DNA of 21,045 bases. Origin: an uncultured Selenomonadaceae bacterium (GTDB lineage Bacteria; Bacillota; Negativicutes; Selenomonadales; Selenomonadaceae). Shown here piece after piece: positions 13,215 to 20,373 of the stretch. The notes below the pieces were generated by a model. It was not told the origin of the DNA, ran no database searches, and saw only the letters and a program-made list of their open reading frames with translations. Position 1 is the stretch's first letter. Each line of letters starts with the position of its first letter. Position numbers and translations under genes: made by a program. Where the stretch lies: the NCBI GenBank assembly GCA_905235425.1, contig CAJOKY010000079.1, forward strand, positions 1 through 21,045, read 5' to 3'.

Positions 13215-14366
13215 TTACAAATCTTCTGAATAACTATCTTTTCTAAATTCCAATTCAATTTCCTGCATATATGATATGGGAATTTGACTGAATGGCGTGG
13301 TTAATGCGCGATGCCGCAAAAGTACGGCTTGTACCGTTTGAATGTAGGCGAGCTTTCTTTTAAATTCGTCTTCAACAGCGGGATTTTTTTTCACTATCGG
13401 CAATGTCAGCGCTTCTTCATAAACTTTTATTGCCTTCGTGTACGCCGCCTGCTCACGGTAAATCGCGCTTAAATCTATTGCAATGAACGGCGCATAATCG
13501 TCAGCTCCATAATCTTCAAGCGCCTTTTCGTAAGCGTCAATCGTTGCCGTAATGTTGCCTTTAGCTTTTTCTGCCTTCGCATATTCCAAAAGACTTTCCA
13601 GCGTTTCAGTATCATTAGCCGTATCCTCTGAAAAAGTTTCTGTTACAGGAGTTTTAATTTTCGCTTTTTCATTGCTTGAAGATTCTGCGTCTAAATCTTT
13701 GTCAACCTGCGCGGATTGTAAAATTTTATCAAAATCCACAACATTTTCCGGCTTTGAAATCTTTTTGTCTAGTGCAGACTTTGAATTTTTCGCGGCTTTT
13801 AAAGCCTTCTCAAAATCTTCAGCTTGTTTGGATTTTGAAATTTTTTTATCCGGCAAAGGCTCATTAACCTGCGCGGGAACTTTTTCTAATTTTACCTTGT
13901 CGAATTTCGGAAGTTCAAAAGATTTTTCTGCCGAAACATTTTTATCAATCGTCGAAGTTTTAGGTTTATCAATCGTCGAAGGTTTGACAGTATCATTAGC
14001 CGAAGGTTTTGGCTCGGATACAGAAGTTTTTGTATCGGCAGAAACTTCACCTTCAACCTGCTTTGAATACTCCCTGCGTACTTCTTCGGTAAATTCAGCG
14101 TCATTATTTTTTTCGCGCAGAATCAAAAATCTGTTTAACGCCGTAACTATTGCCGCCGAAGGTAAGATCACTGCGCCTAATCGCAGGAAAAAAAATTTGT
14201 CGGGATTACTTGACAACTCCAACGCGACAAACAAAGATACAAATGCCAGCGCCGCGCACATGAACAACGTCCCGTACTTTATTTTCAGCCCCACGAAATT
14301 TGCAATGCCGTGAACCGCAATTATACTTACTATTATAACGCTCGGCACTATCAGAAAAAACGTCAA
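13215..14366 (-). CDS. Membrane-anchored TPR-repeat protein
   Basis: The 383-aa product starts with three hydrophobic segments (about 1-20, 30-52 and 58-82), so it is anchored in the membrane. Residues 85-255 form a polar low-complexity linker with internal near-repeats (DKKISKSKQAEDFEKAL and DKKISKPENVVDFDKIL; also STIDK twice). The C-terminal 130 residues are helical with TPR-like units (AKAEKAKGNITATIDAYEKAL, AIYREQAAYTKAIKVYEEAL), a scaffold for protein contacts. The start is a TTG at 14366 preceded by AAGGCGGTG; an in-frame GTG seven codons in is an alternative. It sits between miaB and the PRC-barrel gene on the same strand. No specific function is recognised. Confidence 0.82.
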   Translation of the reverse strand: MTFFLIVPSVIIVSIIAVHGIANFVGLKIKYGTLFMCAALAFVSLFVALELSSNPDKFFFLRLGAVILPSAAIVTALNRFLILREKNNDAEFTEEVRREYSKQVEGEVSADTKTSVSEPKPSANDTVKPSTIDKPKTSTIDKNVSAEKSFELPKFDKVKLEKVPAQVNEPLPDKKISKSKQAEDFEKALKAAKNSKSALDKKISKPENVVDFDKILQSAQVDKDLDAESSSNEKAKIKTPVTETFSEDTANDTETLESLLEYAKAEKAKGNITATIDAYEKALEDYGADDYAPFIAIDLSAIYREQAAYTKAIKVYEEALTLPIVKKNPAVEDEFKRKLAYIQTVQAVLLRHRALTTPFSQIPISYMQEIELEFRKDSYSEDL

Positions 14367-14458
14367 CGCTACACCGCCTTACAATGCCGAAAAGCATTTT
14401 GCTGACTGTTTGAACTTCGACATACTAAAATTTTTTCCTGCATTTCGGAAATTTTTTG

Positions 14459-15772
14459 TCAAGCGCGTTGACCTTTCAAAATCCAAGTTTGTACTTGATT
14501 GACTTTCACGCTGATTAAATCGCCGACATTTTCAGAGCCATGCGGAAAAAGTACCGCCTTATTCGTACGCGTCCGCCCCGTGAAAATATTTTTATCCGTC
14601 TTGCTTGCACCTTCCACCAAAACTTCAACTGTTTGACCGTCAAGGTGCAGATTTTTTTCAAGGCTGATTTTATTCTGCACTGCCATTAATTCGTTAAGGC
14701 GGCGATGCTTCGTAGCGTCATCAACCTTGTTTTCAAAATTCGCGGCAGGAGTCCCTGTGCGTTCAGAATAAATAAAAGTAAACGCCATATCGAATTGCAC
14801 TTCGCGCAGAAAGTCAAGCGTCATTTTAAAATCAGTTTCAGTTTCGCCCGGAAAACCTACAATTAAATCTGTCGTCAAGCTGATATTCGGAATTGCCGCG
14901 CGAATTTTTTTCACAAGCGCCAAATATTTTTCAACAGTGTAAACGCGATTCATTCTGCGTAAAATTTCATTGCTGCCGTATTGTACCGGCAGGTGAATAT
15001 GTTCACAAATATTTTTACCATTCGCCATTACGTCTATCAATTCATCCGACAAATCTTTAGGGTGGCTCGTCATAAAGCGAAGACGCTCAACGCCTTCAAT
15101 TTTATCAACGGCGGCTAAAAGTTTTGCAAAGTTTGTATCAGAAAATTCCTTGCCGTACGAATTGACGTTTTGCCCAAGCAAAGTAATTTCCTTGAACCCG
15201 TTTTTAACCGCGTCTTTAATTTCGTCAAAAATCTCCTGCGCGGGACGACTTCTTTCACGCCCTCTGACATAAGGCACAATGCAATAGGTACAGAAATTGT
15301 TGCAACCGTACATAATCGGCACGAAGGCGGAGACTTTACCTGCGCGAATGGGAAAAACTTCCGGCTCGATAATTTGACCGCTGACATTGGACGTATCGAC
15401 AAATTTTTTCCGCGCAGATTCAAAACTTTTCACAATGTCGATAAGTTCACCGCGCCGCGCAGTTCCCAATACAAAATCTACGTGCGGCGATTTTTTTATA
15501 AGTTCGTCGCCGTCCTTCTGCGCGAGGCAACCTGTAACACCGATTATAAGCGCGGGGTTTTGCAGTTTGTAACGGTTAAGTTCGCCGATCTTGCCGTAAA
15601 TTTTATCTTCTGCCGTAGCGCGAACACAGCAGGAATTAATCAAAATTAAATCGGCAGTAGAAATATCGTCCGTCGCCGAGTAGCCTATTTTTGCAAGTTG
15701 ACCTGCCATTCTTTCTGATTCGGCAACATTCATTTGGCAGCCGTATGTTAAAATTTTAAATTTTTTATCCAT
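14459..15772 (-). CDS. miaB: tRNA-2-methylthio-N6-dimethylallyladenosine synthase
   Basis: MiaB is a radical SAM methylthiotransferase that adds the 2-methylthio group to i6A at position 37 of tRNAs reading codons starting with U. The 437-aa product has the three family parts: the N-terminal UPF0004 domain with cysteines in YGCQMN, NSCCVR and VTGCLAQ that hold the auxiliary cluster; the radical SAM core with the CxxxCxxC triad in CNNFCTYCIVPYVRGRERSR; and a C-terminal TRAM domain (about 375-437). The ATG at 15772 has no Shine-Dalgarno sequence, because a heptad repeat array fills the upstream gap; a TATAAT six bases before it suggests a leaderless transcript. It is followed at 93 bases by the TPR gene. 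Confidence 0.97.
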   Translation of the reverse strand: MDKKFKILTYGCQMNVAESERMAGQLAKIGYSATDDISTADLILINSCCVRATAEDKIYGKIGELNRYKLQNPALIIGVTGCLAQKDGDELIKKSPHVDFVLGTARRGELIDIVKSFESARKKFVDTSNVSGQIIEPEVFPIRAGKVSAFVPIMYGCNNFCTYCIVPYVRGRERSRPAQEIFDEIKDAVKNGFKEITLLGQNVNSYGKEFSDTNFAKLLAAVDKIEGVERLRFMTSHPKDLSDELIDVMANGKNICEHIHLPVQYGSNEILRRMNRVYTVEKYLALVKKIRAAIPNISLTTDLIVGFPGETETDFKMTLDFLREVQFDMAFTFIYSERTGTPAANFENKVDDATKHRRLNELMAVQNKISLEKNLHLDGQTVEVLVEGASKTDKNIFTGRTRTNKAVLFPHGSENVGDLISVKVNQVQTWILKGQRA

Positions 15773-15776
15773 ATCT

Positions 15777-15867
15777 AATTATAGAGGGTAGATAGTAGAT
15801 TGTAGATTGTAGGTTTTACCCTCTACCTCCTACCTCCTACTCCCTGTTCCCTACTCCCTGTTCCCTA
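15777..15867 (-). repeat. 13-unit heptanucleotide array from the permease stop codon to miaB
   Basis: On the minus strand 13 units of 7 bases run without a break from the TAG stop of the purine permease (15867) to 15777, five bases before miaB. The first four alternate TAGGGAA and CAGGGAG, then TAGGAGG twice and TAGAGGG; the second half turns to TACAATC-type units. TAGAGGGTA and TACCCTCTA can pair as a 9-bp hairpin, and four GGG tracts with 4-base loops give a G-quadruplex motif (15842-15865). Confidence 0.8.
15778..15806 (-). promoter_or_regulatory. Candidate promoter of miaB built from heptad units
   Basis: On the minus strand TATAAT (15778-15783) is preceded after 17 bases by TCTACA (15801-15806), a 4 of 6 match to TTGACA. 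Transcription would begin at or next to the miaB ATG, giving a leaderless mRNA. Confidence 0.4.
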
Positions 15868-17151
15868 ATACAACATTTGAATTAAGAAAAGCACCGACAT
15901 AACCGCAAGCAGGGGATGTACCTGTTTGAATTGACCCGACGCCAATTTTAAAAGCACGTAAGTTATCATACCAATACCGACGCCGTTTGTAATGCTGTAC
16001 GTCATCGGCATAATTGTCAAAAATGCGGGAAAAGCCTCAGTGTAGTCCTGCCAGTCAATGTTGGCAACGTCTGCAACCATAAAGCAACCTGTCAAAATCA
16101 GCGCAGGTGCTGTAACGGCGGGAATTGCCGAAATTGCGGCGGCTATCGGTTGAAGAAACAGCAACATTAAAAATAAAAACGCGGTAACTACCGACGCAAA
16201 ACCCGTGCGTCCGCCTGCAGATACGCCTGTACCGGATTCAACAAAGCTTGACGTGGGACCGGTACCGGCAAATGCGCCTACAAGACTGCCGATTGAGTCG
16301 GCAAGCAACGCGCTTTTCAAATTCGGAAATTTATTGTCACGAATCAAGCCCGCCTGTTGACCGACACCCAACATTGTACCTGCCGTGTCAAACAGTGTCA
16401 CCAATAAAATCGTGAAAATTATCATGGCAAGTGAGGGCATACCGTCAAAACTCAACTGCATAAAAGTTTTGTCGAAACCGCCCGGCATGGAAAAAATTGA
16501 TTCCGGTATTTTCCAATATCCCAACATCAGCGAAATGACGGCAGTAATTGTCATGCCGATAAAAATTCCGCCGGTAATTTTTAGCACGATTAAAATCATT
16601 GTGATAATGAGACCGACGACTGTTAAAACCAGCATTGGGTCTTTAAGGTCGCCGAGCGATATCATTGTTGCAGATGATGCAATGACAATGTGACCGCTGC
16701 GAAAACCTATCAGCGCGACAAATAAACCGATACCTGCCGCGATAGATTTTTTCAGTGACAGCGGGATTGAATTTATAAAAACTTCGCGAAAACTTGTAAG
16801 TGACAGCACGGTAAAAATTCCCGACGCCACTGCCGCCGCGCCGAGTGCCTGTTGCCACGATACGCCTTGCGATATCATGACGGTGAAGACGAGGTATGCA
16901 TTAATGCCTAAGCCGGGCGCTATAGCTATAGGATAATTTGCCAATGCTCCCATTATCAGCGTACCTGTGACGGTGGCGATAATCGTTGCAATGTAGACGC
17001 CGCCAAAGCTCATGCCGCCCGCCGAAAATACCGTAGGATTGACGATAACAATATACATCATCGACAAAAATGTAGTTGCACCGGCTATAAATTCCGTGCG
17101 AAAATTTGTTTTACGTTCATCGAATAAAAAATATTTTTTAAGTTGTTCCAT
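15865..17151 (-). CDS. NCS2-family purine permease (AzgA/PbuG type)
   Basis: The 428-aa integral membrane protein has about 12-14 hydrophobic segments. It matches the AzgA-like branch of NCS2 carriers, which import guanine, hypoxanthine or adenine with protons: N-terminal FLFDERKTNFRTEFIAGATT with FLSMMYIVIVNP, the motif APGLGINAYLVF, the substrate-site segment LFDTAGTMLGVGQQAG, and GTGPTSSFVESGTGVSAGGRTG, diagnostic of this group. The exact base cannot be read from sequence. ATG 17151 has AAAGGAC upstream. A terminator separates it from the LCP gene, so it probably has its own promoter in the short gap, though none is clear. Its TAG stop opens the heptad array that leads into miaB. Confidence 0.95.
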   Translation of the reverse strand: MEQLKKYFLFDERKTNFRTEFIAGATTFLSMMYIVIVNPTVFSAGGMSFGGVYIATIIATVTGTLIMGALANYPIAIAPGLGINAYLVFTVMISQGVSWQQALGAAAVASGIFTVLSLTSFREVFINSIPLSLKKSIAAGIGLFVALIGFRSGHIVIASSATMISLGDLKDPMLVLTVVGLIITMILIVLKITGGIFIGMTITAVISLMLGYWKIPESIFSMPGGFDKTFMQLSFDGMPSLAMIIFTILLVTLFDTAGTMLGVGQQAGLIRDNKFPNLKSALLADSIGSLVGAFAGTGPTSSFVESGTGVSAGGRTGFASVVTAFLFLMLLFLQPIAAAISAIPAVTAPALILTGCFMVADVANIDWQDYTEAFPAFLTIMPMTYSITNGVGIGMITYVLLKLASGQFKQVHPLLAVMSVLFLIQMLY

Positions 17152-17167
17152 TTAAATTTTGTCCTTT

Positions 17168-17204
17168 AAAAAGATAAAGGGCGGCAGGCAAAATCCTTAC
17201 GCCC
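17168..17204 (-). terminator. Terminator between the LCP gene and the purine permease gene
   Basis: GGGCG and CGCCC (17179-17183 with 17200-17204) form the hairpin stem; on the minus strand TTTATCTTTTT follows. It lies just after the heptad array that trails the LCP stop. Confidence 0.65.
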
Positions 17205-17209
17205 TGATA

Positions 17210-17286
17210 CTACTGACTATCCACTACTAACTACTCACTACTTACTACTTACTACTTACTCACTACTCACTACTAACTACTTACTA
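17210..17286 (-). repeat. 11-unit heptanucleotide array starting at the LCP stop codon
   Basis: Eleven 7-base units in unbroken phase begin with the TAG stop at 17286: TAGTAAG, TAGTTAG, TAGTGAG twice, then TAAGTAG three times, TGAGTAG and degenerate units. Stop trinucleotides occur in all three frames throughout. A terminator hairpin follows. Confidence 0.8.
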
Positions 17287-18390
17287 AATCATATTCTCTT
17301 CAAATTTAAAACGTGCGCGGTGGAAGTCATCCATAATTTTTATATCGCGCTCGACATTTGGATTAACATCATAAAAATCTGCAGGTGCGCCTCTGTCATA
17401 TTCCAACGCAAGATTGTCGAAGTGGCTTTTACTTACGTCGATTTTCAGATTGTCGCGTACAACTTCACCGAGCCTTTCAGCGTCCGGCACAAGGTAGCTT
17501 ACGTCGTCAATGTACTGCATATAACCGGGTACAACGCCTGTACGAATGTTGCCTTCGGATTCGGCAGATTTAAGCGTACCGGCAAGAGATAACATTTCAG
17601 TCATACTTAAATCTGTTTCAACGGCGTCAAATGCAACCCTCAACATTTGCGGCAATTTCAAAATAATTGCGGGGTCGGTAAGCTTTTCGGCAAGAGCTTT
17701 CATAAATGCCTGTTGTCTGCGAACACGACCGGTGTCACCTTCCCAATCGCGAAAACGTACAAATTGAATTGCCTCGTTGCCGTCCAAGTGTTGAAGTCCC
17801 TGCCTTAAGTCAATGACAAGCCCGCCGTCATCGTCCCAAGGATCTTCGTAATGCATATCGCGTTCAACGTAAATATCAATGCCGCCTATTACGTCAATGA
17901 CTTTTGGAAATGCGTGCTTGTCGATTTTTATGTAACGGTCAACATCAACACCCAAAAAATCTTCAACCGTCTGCCGCGTCAACTTTTCGCCACCGTAAGC
18001 ATACGCCGCATTTATTTTTTGATATCCCTGCTGCTCGATGTATACCCGCGTATCACGGGGAATGGACAGCAAGGACACTTCGTCGCGGGAAAAATTTAAA
18101 AACATTAATGTATCCGACCTGCCGACATCATCTTTTCTTTCATCGACGCCCATTAATATCAGCGTCATATCTTTTTTTAATGTCGGTAAAATTGTTTCTC
18201 CCCGCGATTTTTCTTGCACCGAAAAATTTTGCAACGCATCATTGCTTGTAAAGCGAAAACCCGCATACACGCCTAAGGACGCCGCGCAGATAAAAAGACA
18301 AATTAAAAATGATACCAACTTACGACTAGTCCTTTGTTCGGCGGCTTGTCTGCGTTTCGCCATATTTTCCAGCGCCGACTTTTCACTCAT
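17284..18390 (-). CDS. LytR-CpsA-Psr (LCP) family protein
   Basis: LCP enzymes sit at the outer face of the cytoplasmic membrane and transfer lipid-linked glycopolymers onto peptidoglycan or related acceptors. The 368-aa protein has a short basic cytoplasmic N-terminus, one membrane segment (about 26-45, LVSFLICLFICAASLGVYAG) and an LCP domain: LILMGVDERKDDVGRSDTLM, SIPRDTRVYI, KINAAYAYGG, the GGIDIYVERDM stretch and the arginine-rich RFRDWEGDTGRVRRQQAF, which hold the polyprenyl-phosphate-binding arginines. ATG 18390 was chosen because GGTGA is just upstream; an in-frame GTG at 18399 overlaps that site. It is transcribed from an extended -10 promoter about 60 bases upstream. Which polymer it transfers is unknown. 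Confidence 0.93.
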   Translation of the reverse strand: MSEKSALENMAKRRQAAEQRTSRKLVSFLICLFICAASLGVYAGFRFTSNDALQNFSVQEKSRGETILPTLKKDMTLILMGVDERKDDVGRSDTLMFLNFSRDEVSLLSIPRDTRVYIEQQGYQKINAAYAYGGEKLTRQTVEDFLGVDVDRYIKIDKHAFPKVIDVIGGIDIYVERDMHYEDPWDDDGGLVIDLRQGLQHLDGNEAIQFVRFRDWEGDTGRVRRQQAFMKALAEKLTDPAIILKLPQMLRVAFDAVETDLSMTEMLSLAGTLKSAESEGNIRTGVVPGYMQYIDDVSYLVPDAERLGEVVRDNLKIDVSKSHFDNLALEYDRGAPADFYDVNPNVERDIKIMDDFHRARFKFEENMI

Positions 18391-18450
18391 AAATATCACC
18401 AGCTAAAAATTTTTTTATAGCAAAACTCCTTTCTACCTCGACGGCGCTAT

Positions 18451-18459
18451 TATAGCAGA
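18451..18459 (-). promoter_or_regulatory. Extended -10 promoter of the LCP gene
   Basis: On the minus strand TGCTATAAT combines the extended TGn motif with a perfect TATAAT, about 60 bases upstream of the LCP start. No clear -35 is present. The rest of 18460-18680 is AT-rich with no feature I can support. Confidence 0.6.
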
Positions 18460-18703
18460 AAAAAATAAAATTACCTGAAATTTTTAGATAAAACAAAAAA
18501 TCTGCGCGAAAATTTTTTTGAAAAATGTCCCGCCGGAACAACACTTCTTAAAATGTTTGTGATATTATTTATACAATTCAGCGAAAAAGTTCAGATAATG
18601 TAAATTTTGATATCATGGTTATTTTAAAAGAGGAGTATAAACAGATAAAAATAATTTATAATAAGTTATACAACAATTAAAAAATATACGGAGGTGAAAA
18701 CCG

Positions 18704-18841
18704 TTGCTGATAAATTTTTATGTTGACTTGTTAAATATTCTTTGTATAATGTGCGCGTCTGAACGAAAACCAAATTTAGACAATAGTACCCGTACGTTAG
18801 CGGGGAATTCAAGCCTGTGGAGCGTCACTAAACGTGAGTAG
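18704..18841 (+). CDS. Possible 45-aa leader peptide or degenerate ORF
   Basis: A TTG at 18704 follows a very good GGAGG (18690-18694) at nine bases and opens a 45-codon frame ending in the middle of RNA copy B. It has a hydrophobic N-terminus (MLINFYVDLLNILCIMC) and then TRTLAGNSSLWSVT, a segment partly matched in the equivalent frame of copy A. The strong promoter at 18723-18750 lies inside it, so the main transcript would not carry its start. It may be a relic: the GGAGG could be the original ribosome site of the CFI-box gene, displaced by insertion of the RNA element. Confidence 0.25.
   Translation: MLINFYVDLLNILCIMCASERKPNLDNSTRTLAGNSSLWSVTKRE
18723..18750 (+). promoter_or_regulatory. 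Promoter of structured RNA copy B and the CFI-box gene
   Basis: TTGACT (18723-18728) and a perfect TATAAT (18745-18750) are 16 bases apart. The predicted start near 18757 coincides with the first stem base of the RNA element, which supports both calls. Confidence 0.75.
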
Positions 18842-18919
18842 CTAAGGCAAAAGCGGACGCGGTGAAGCAGGAATGGGACATAAAGGTTTATAGCTTTTTA
18901 TAAGTTCTCAGTAACGGAG
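18757..18919 (+). ncRNA. Structured RNA element, copy B, in the CFI-box gene leader (TnpB right-end/omegaRNA-like)
   Basis: This is the better-preserved partner of 1276-1450. In order: a GTCT/AGAC hairpin (18757-18781), a CCCG/CGGG hairpin (18789-18804), GCCTGTGGAG (18813-18822), GTGAAGCAGGAAT (18862-18874) whose CAGG can pair with the earlier CCTG, a GGGAC/GTTCTC stem enclosing AAAGGTT/AGCTTTT (18875-18909), and CAGTAACGGAG, whose GGAG is the ribosome site of the next gene, eight bases before its ATG. One frame encodes GIQACGASLN and GEAGMG, resembling C-termini of TnpB proteins, where coding sequence and guide-RNA scaffold overlap. No tnpB ORF is present. It is either a 5'-leader regulator or a stand-alone remnant of an IS200/IS605 right end. 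Confidence 0.72.
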
Positions 18920-18927
18920 TTTAAAAA

Positions 18928-19458
18928 ATGGGGTTAATAGGAAGTGTTGTCGGCGCATTCTTGAAAGCGGCTTTAAACGACCAGTCCGCAACCGGACAAC
19001 TCAATAGAGAATTGCACCCTGAAGCTTACGAGCACGCAGAGCGTTTGCAGAGACAGTTACAGCAAAGGCAGCTTAGAGAAAGAATGTATAGAGATAGGGA
19101 AAGAATATCCGGCAATTCATCTAATCAAAATCAAGAAGGTTGCTTTATCACAACGGCAGTATGTGACAATTTCGGTAAACCGGATGATTGCTATGAACTT
19201 ACGGCGTTTCGCAAGTTCCGCGACGGTTGGCTTAAATTGCAGTCCGACGGTCAGAAATTAATTGATGAATATTATAAGACGGCGCCGACTATCGTGGCGA
19301 AAATTAATTCTTTACCGAATGCAAAAATTATATACAGCGAAATTTGGGACAACTACCTTTCAAAATGCCTCAGATACATTGAGGCGCGCGACTACACTGC
19401 ATGCAAAAAGCTTTATATAAAAATGGTTGAAGATTTGAAATCTAAATTTACTGCGTGA
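18928..19458 (+). CDS. CFI-box domain protein
   Basis: The 176-aa protein starts with a small-residue hydrophobic stretch (MGLIGSVVGAFLKAAL), then a charged, Gln/Arg-rich helix (about 35-60, RLQRQLQQRQLRERMYRDRE), likely a coiled coil. The second half contains EGCFITTAVCDNFGKPDDCYE and LTAFRKFRDGWL, the paired CFI-box and LRxFRD-type motifs found at the C-termini of many unrelated bacterial proteins. The CFI-box is recognised as a family but I know of no established function. The remaining residues are helical. ATG 18928 is served by the GGAG that ends structured RNA copy B, so the gene is translated from that RNA's 3' end. A terminator follows. Confidence 0.82.
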   Translation: MGLIGSVVGAFLKAALNDQSATGQLNRELHPEAYEHAERLQRQLQQRQLRERMYRDRERISGNSSNQNQEGCFITTAVCDNFGKPDDCYELTAFRKFRDGWLKLQSDGQKLIDEYYKTAPTIVAKINSLPNAKIIYSEIWDNYLSKCLRYIEARDYTACKKLYIKMVEDLKSKFTA

Positions 19459-19539
19459 TAATTTTCAACTATTTAATAAAAGTCTGTATCGCGTTTGAAC
19501 AGAGACAAGTAAAATTAAGGCAGAAAAAATTTACTGCAC

Positions 19540-19578
19540 GGCGTACATTTACGAAAAATATTTGTACGCCGATTTTTT
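19540..19578 (+). terminator. Terminator after the CFI-box gene
   Basis: GGCGTAC (19540-19546) pairs with GTACGCC (19564-19570) and is followed by ATTTTTTG. The ribosome site of the next gene begins a few bases later. Confidence 0.75.
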
Positions 19579-19596
19579 GTAGAGGAGTAGATTTTC

Positions 19597-20253
19597 ATGG
19601 CAGATGCATTTGGCGCGACAATGGCAATGCTCCTTTTTGTGACGTTGCTTGCAGGCGGCGGTATTTACTACATTGTTCACCTTAAACGCAGGCAGAATGA
19701 CTTGGAAGAAACTTTGGAACTTCAACAAAACGCGGCGAACCTGCATACAATTATTTACTCTACGATTAAGGATATCGCCGAACTTGCTACGGTACGCGAA
19801 GAATTTACCGCCGAAATTTTCTACGAAGATATTAAAGAAAAATTCGGTTTTAAACTTCCATTCACCGGCGTAAAATTTCAAATGACATACAGCGGCGTGA
19901 TAAAATGCGGTTGTGACTTGACACGCGCAAGAATCCCTGAAAACAGCATTACCGGCAACCGCGCCACAATTCTCCTGCCGCAATGCACGATAATAGACAT
20001 TTATTCCAAACCCGGCAGTTGCAATATAATTTCCAATGAAAGCGGCATCTTTGCCGACAAAATCACTCTCGAAATTCAAGACGAGATGGTAGCGAAAGAC
20101 CTTGAACGTGAAAAAAATCATCTCATAAGCGAAGGAATTTTACAGCGTGCAAACGAAAATGTCTGCCGTATTGTGAAAGCTCAAATTCAGGCTATCGGTA
20201 TAAATCCTCACGTAGTTTTTCTTAACAGTTCTGATACACGCTTGCTGAATTGA
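19597..20253 (+). CDS. DUF4230 domain membrane-anchored protein
   Basis: The 218-aa protein has one N-terminal membrane segment (about 6-27, GATMAMLLFVTLLAGGGIYYIV) followed by a basic stop (HLKRRQ) and a short coiled coil. The rest fits DUF4230: IKDIAELATVREEFTAEIFYED near the start of the domain, then strands such as FTGVKFQMTYSGVIKCGCDL and ATILLPQCTIIDI, and a C-terminal helical segment around RANENVCRIVKAQIQAIG. DUF4230 proteins are common, single-pass and of unknown role. ATG 19597 follows AGAGGAG. It lies between two terminators, so it is probably its own transcript, though its promoter is not obvious and read-through from the CFI-box gene is possible. Confidence 0.8.
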   Translation: MADAFGATMAMLLFVTLLAGGGIYYIVHLKRRQNDLEETLELQQNAANLHTIIYSTIKDIAELATVREEFTAEIFYEDIKEKFGFKLPFTGVKFQMTYSGVIKCGCDLTRARIPENSITGNRATILLPQCTIIDIYSKPGSCNIISNESGIFADKITLEIQDEMVAKDLEREKNHLISEGILQRANENVCRIVKAQIQAIGINPHVVFLNSSDTRLLN

Positions 20254-20287
20254 TTCTGCAACACGGTTAATAGTTCGATATGTTTCA

Positions 20288-20313
20288 ATCGCCTGAGTCA
20301 CGGCGATTTTTTT
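20288..20313 (+). terminator. Terminator after the DUF4230 gene
   Basis: ATCGCC (20288-20293) pairs with GGCGAT (20302-20307), followed by seven T in all. It stands 35 bases after the stop codon. Confidence 0.85.
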
Positions 20314-20373
20314 GTTGCAAAAGTTTTCAGTCAATGTTACCATTTCTTAAGAAAATTTTAAGGAGTGATTGTT

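Noticed and set aside
13552..14313. A 253-codon plus-strand frame rich in Ser, Phe and Leu
   Set aside because: It is the antisense shadow of the Lys/Glu-rich linker of the TPR protein.
15777..15867. Heptad array as a CRISPR array
   Set aside because: The units are 7 bases with no spacers and no cas genes nearby.
19549..20121. A 190-codon minus-strand frame opposite the DUF4230 gene
   Set aside because: It is a shadow of that gene; the plus-strand frame has the ribosome site, membrane segment and terminator.
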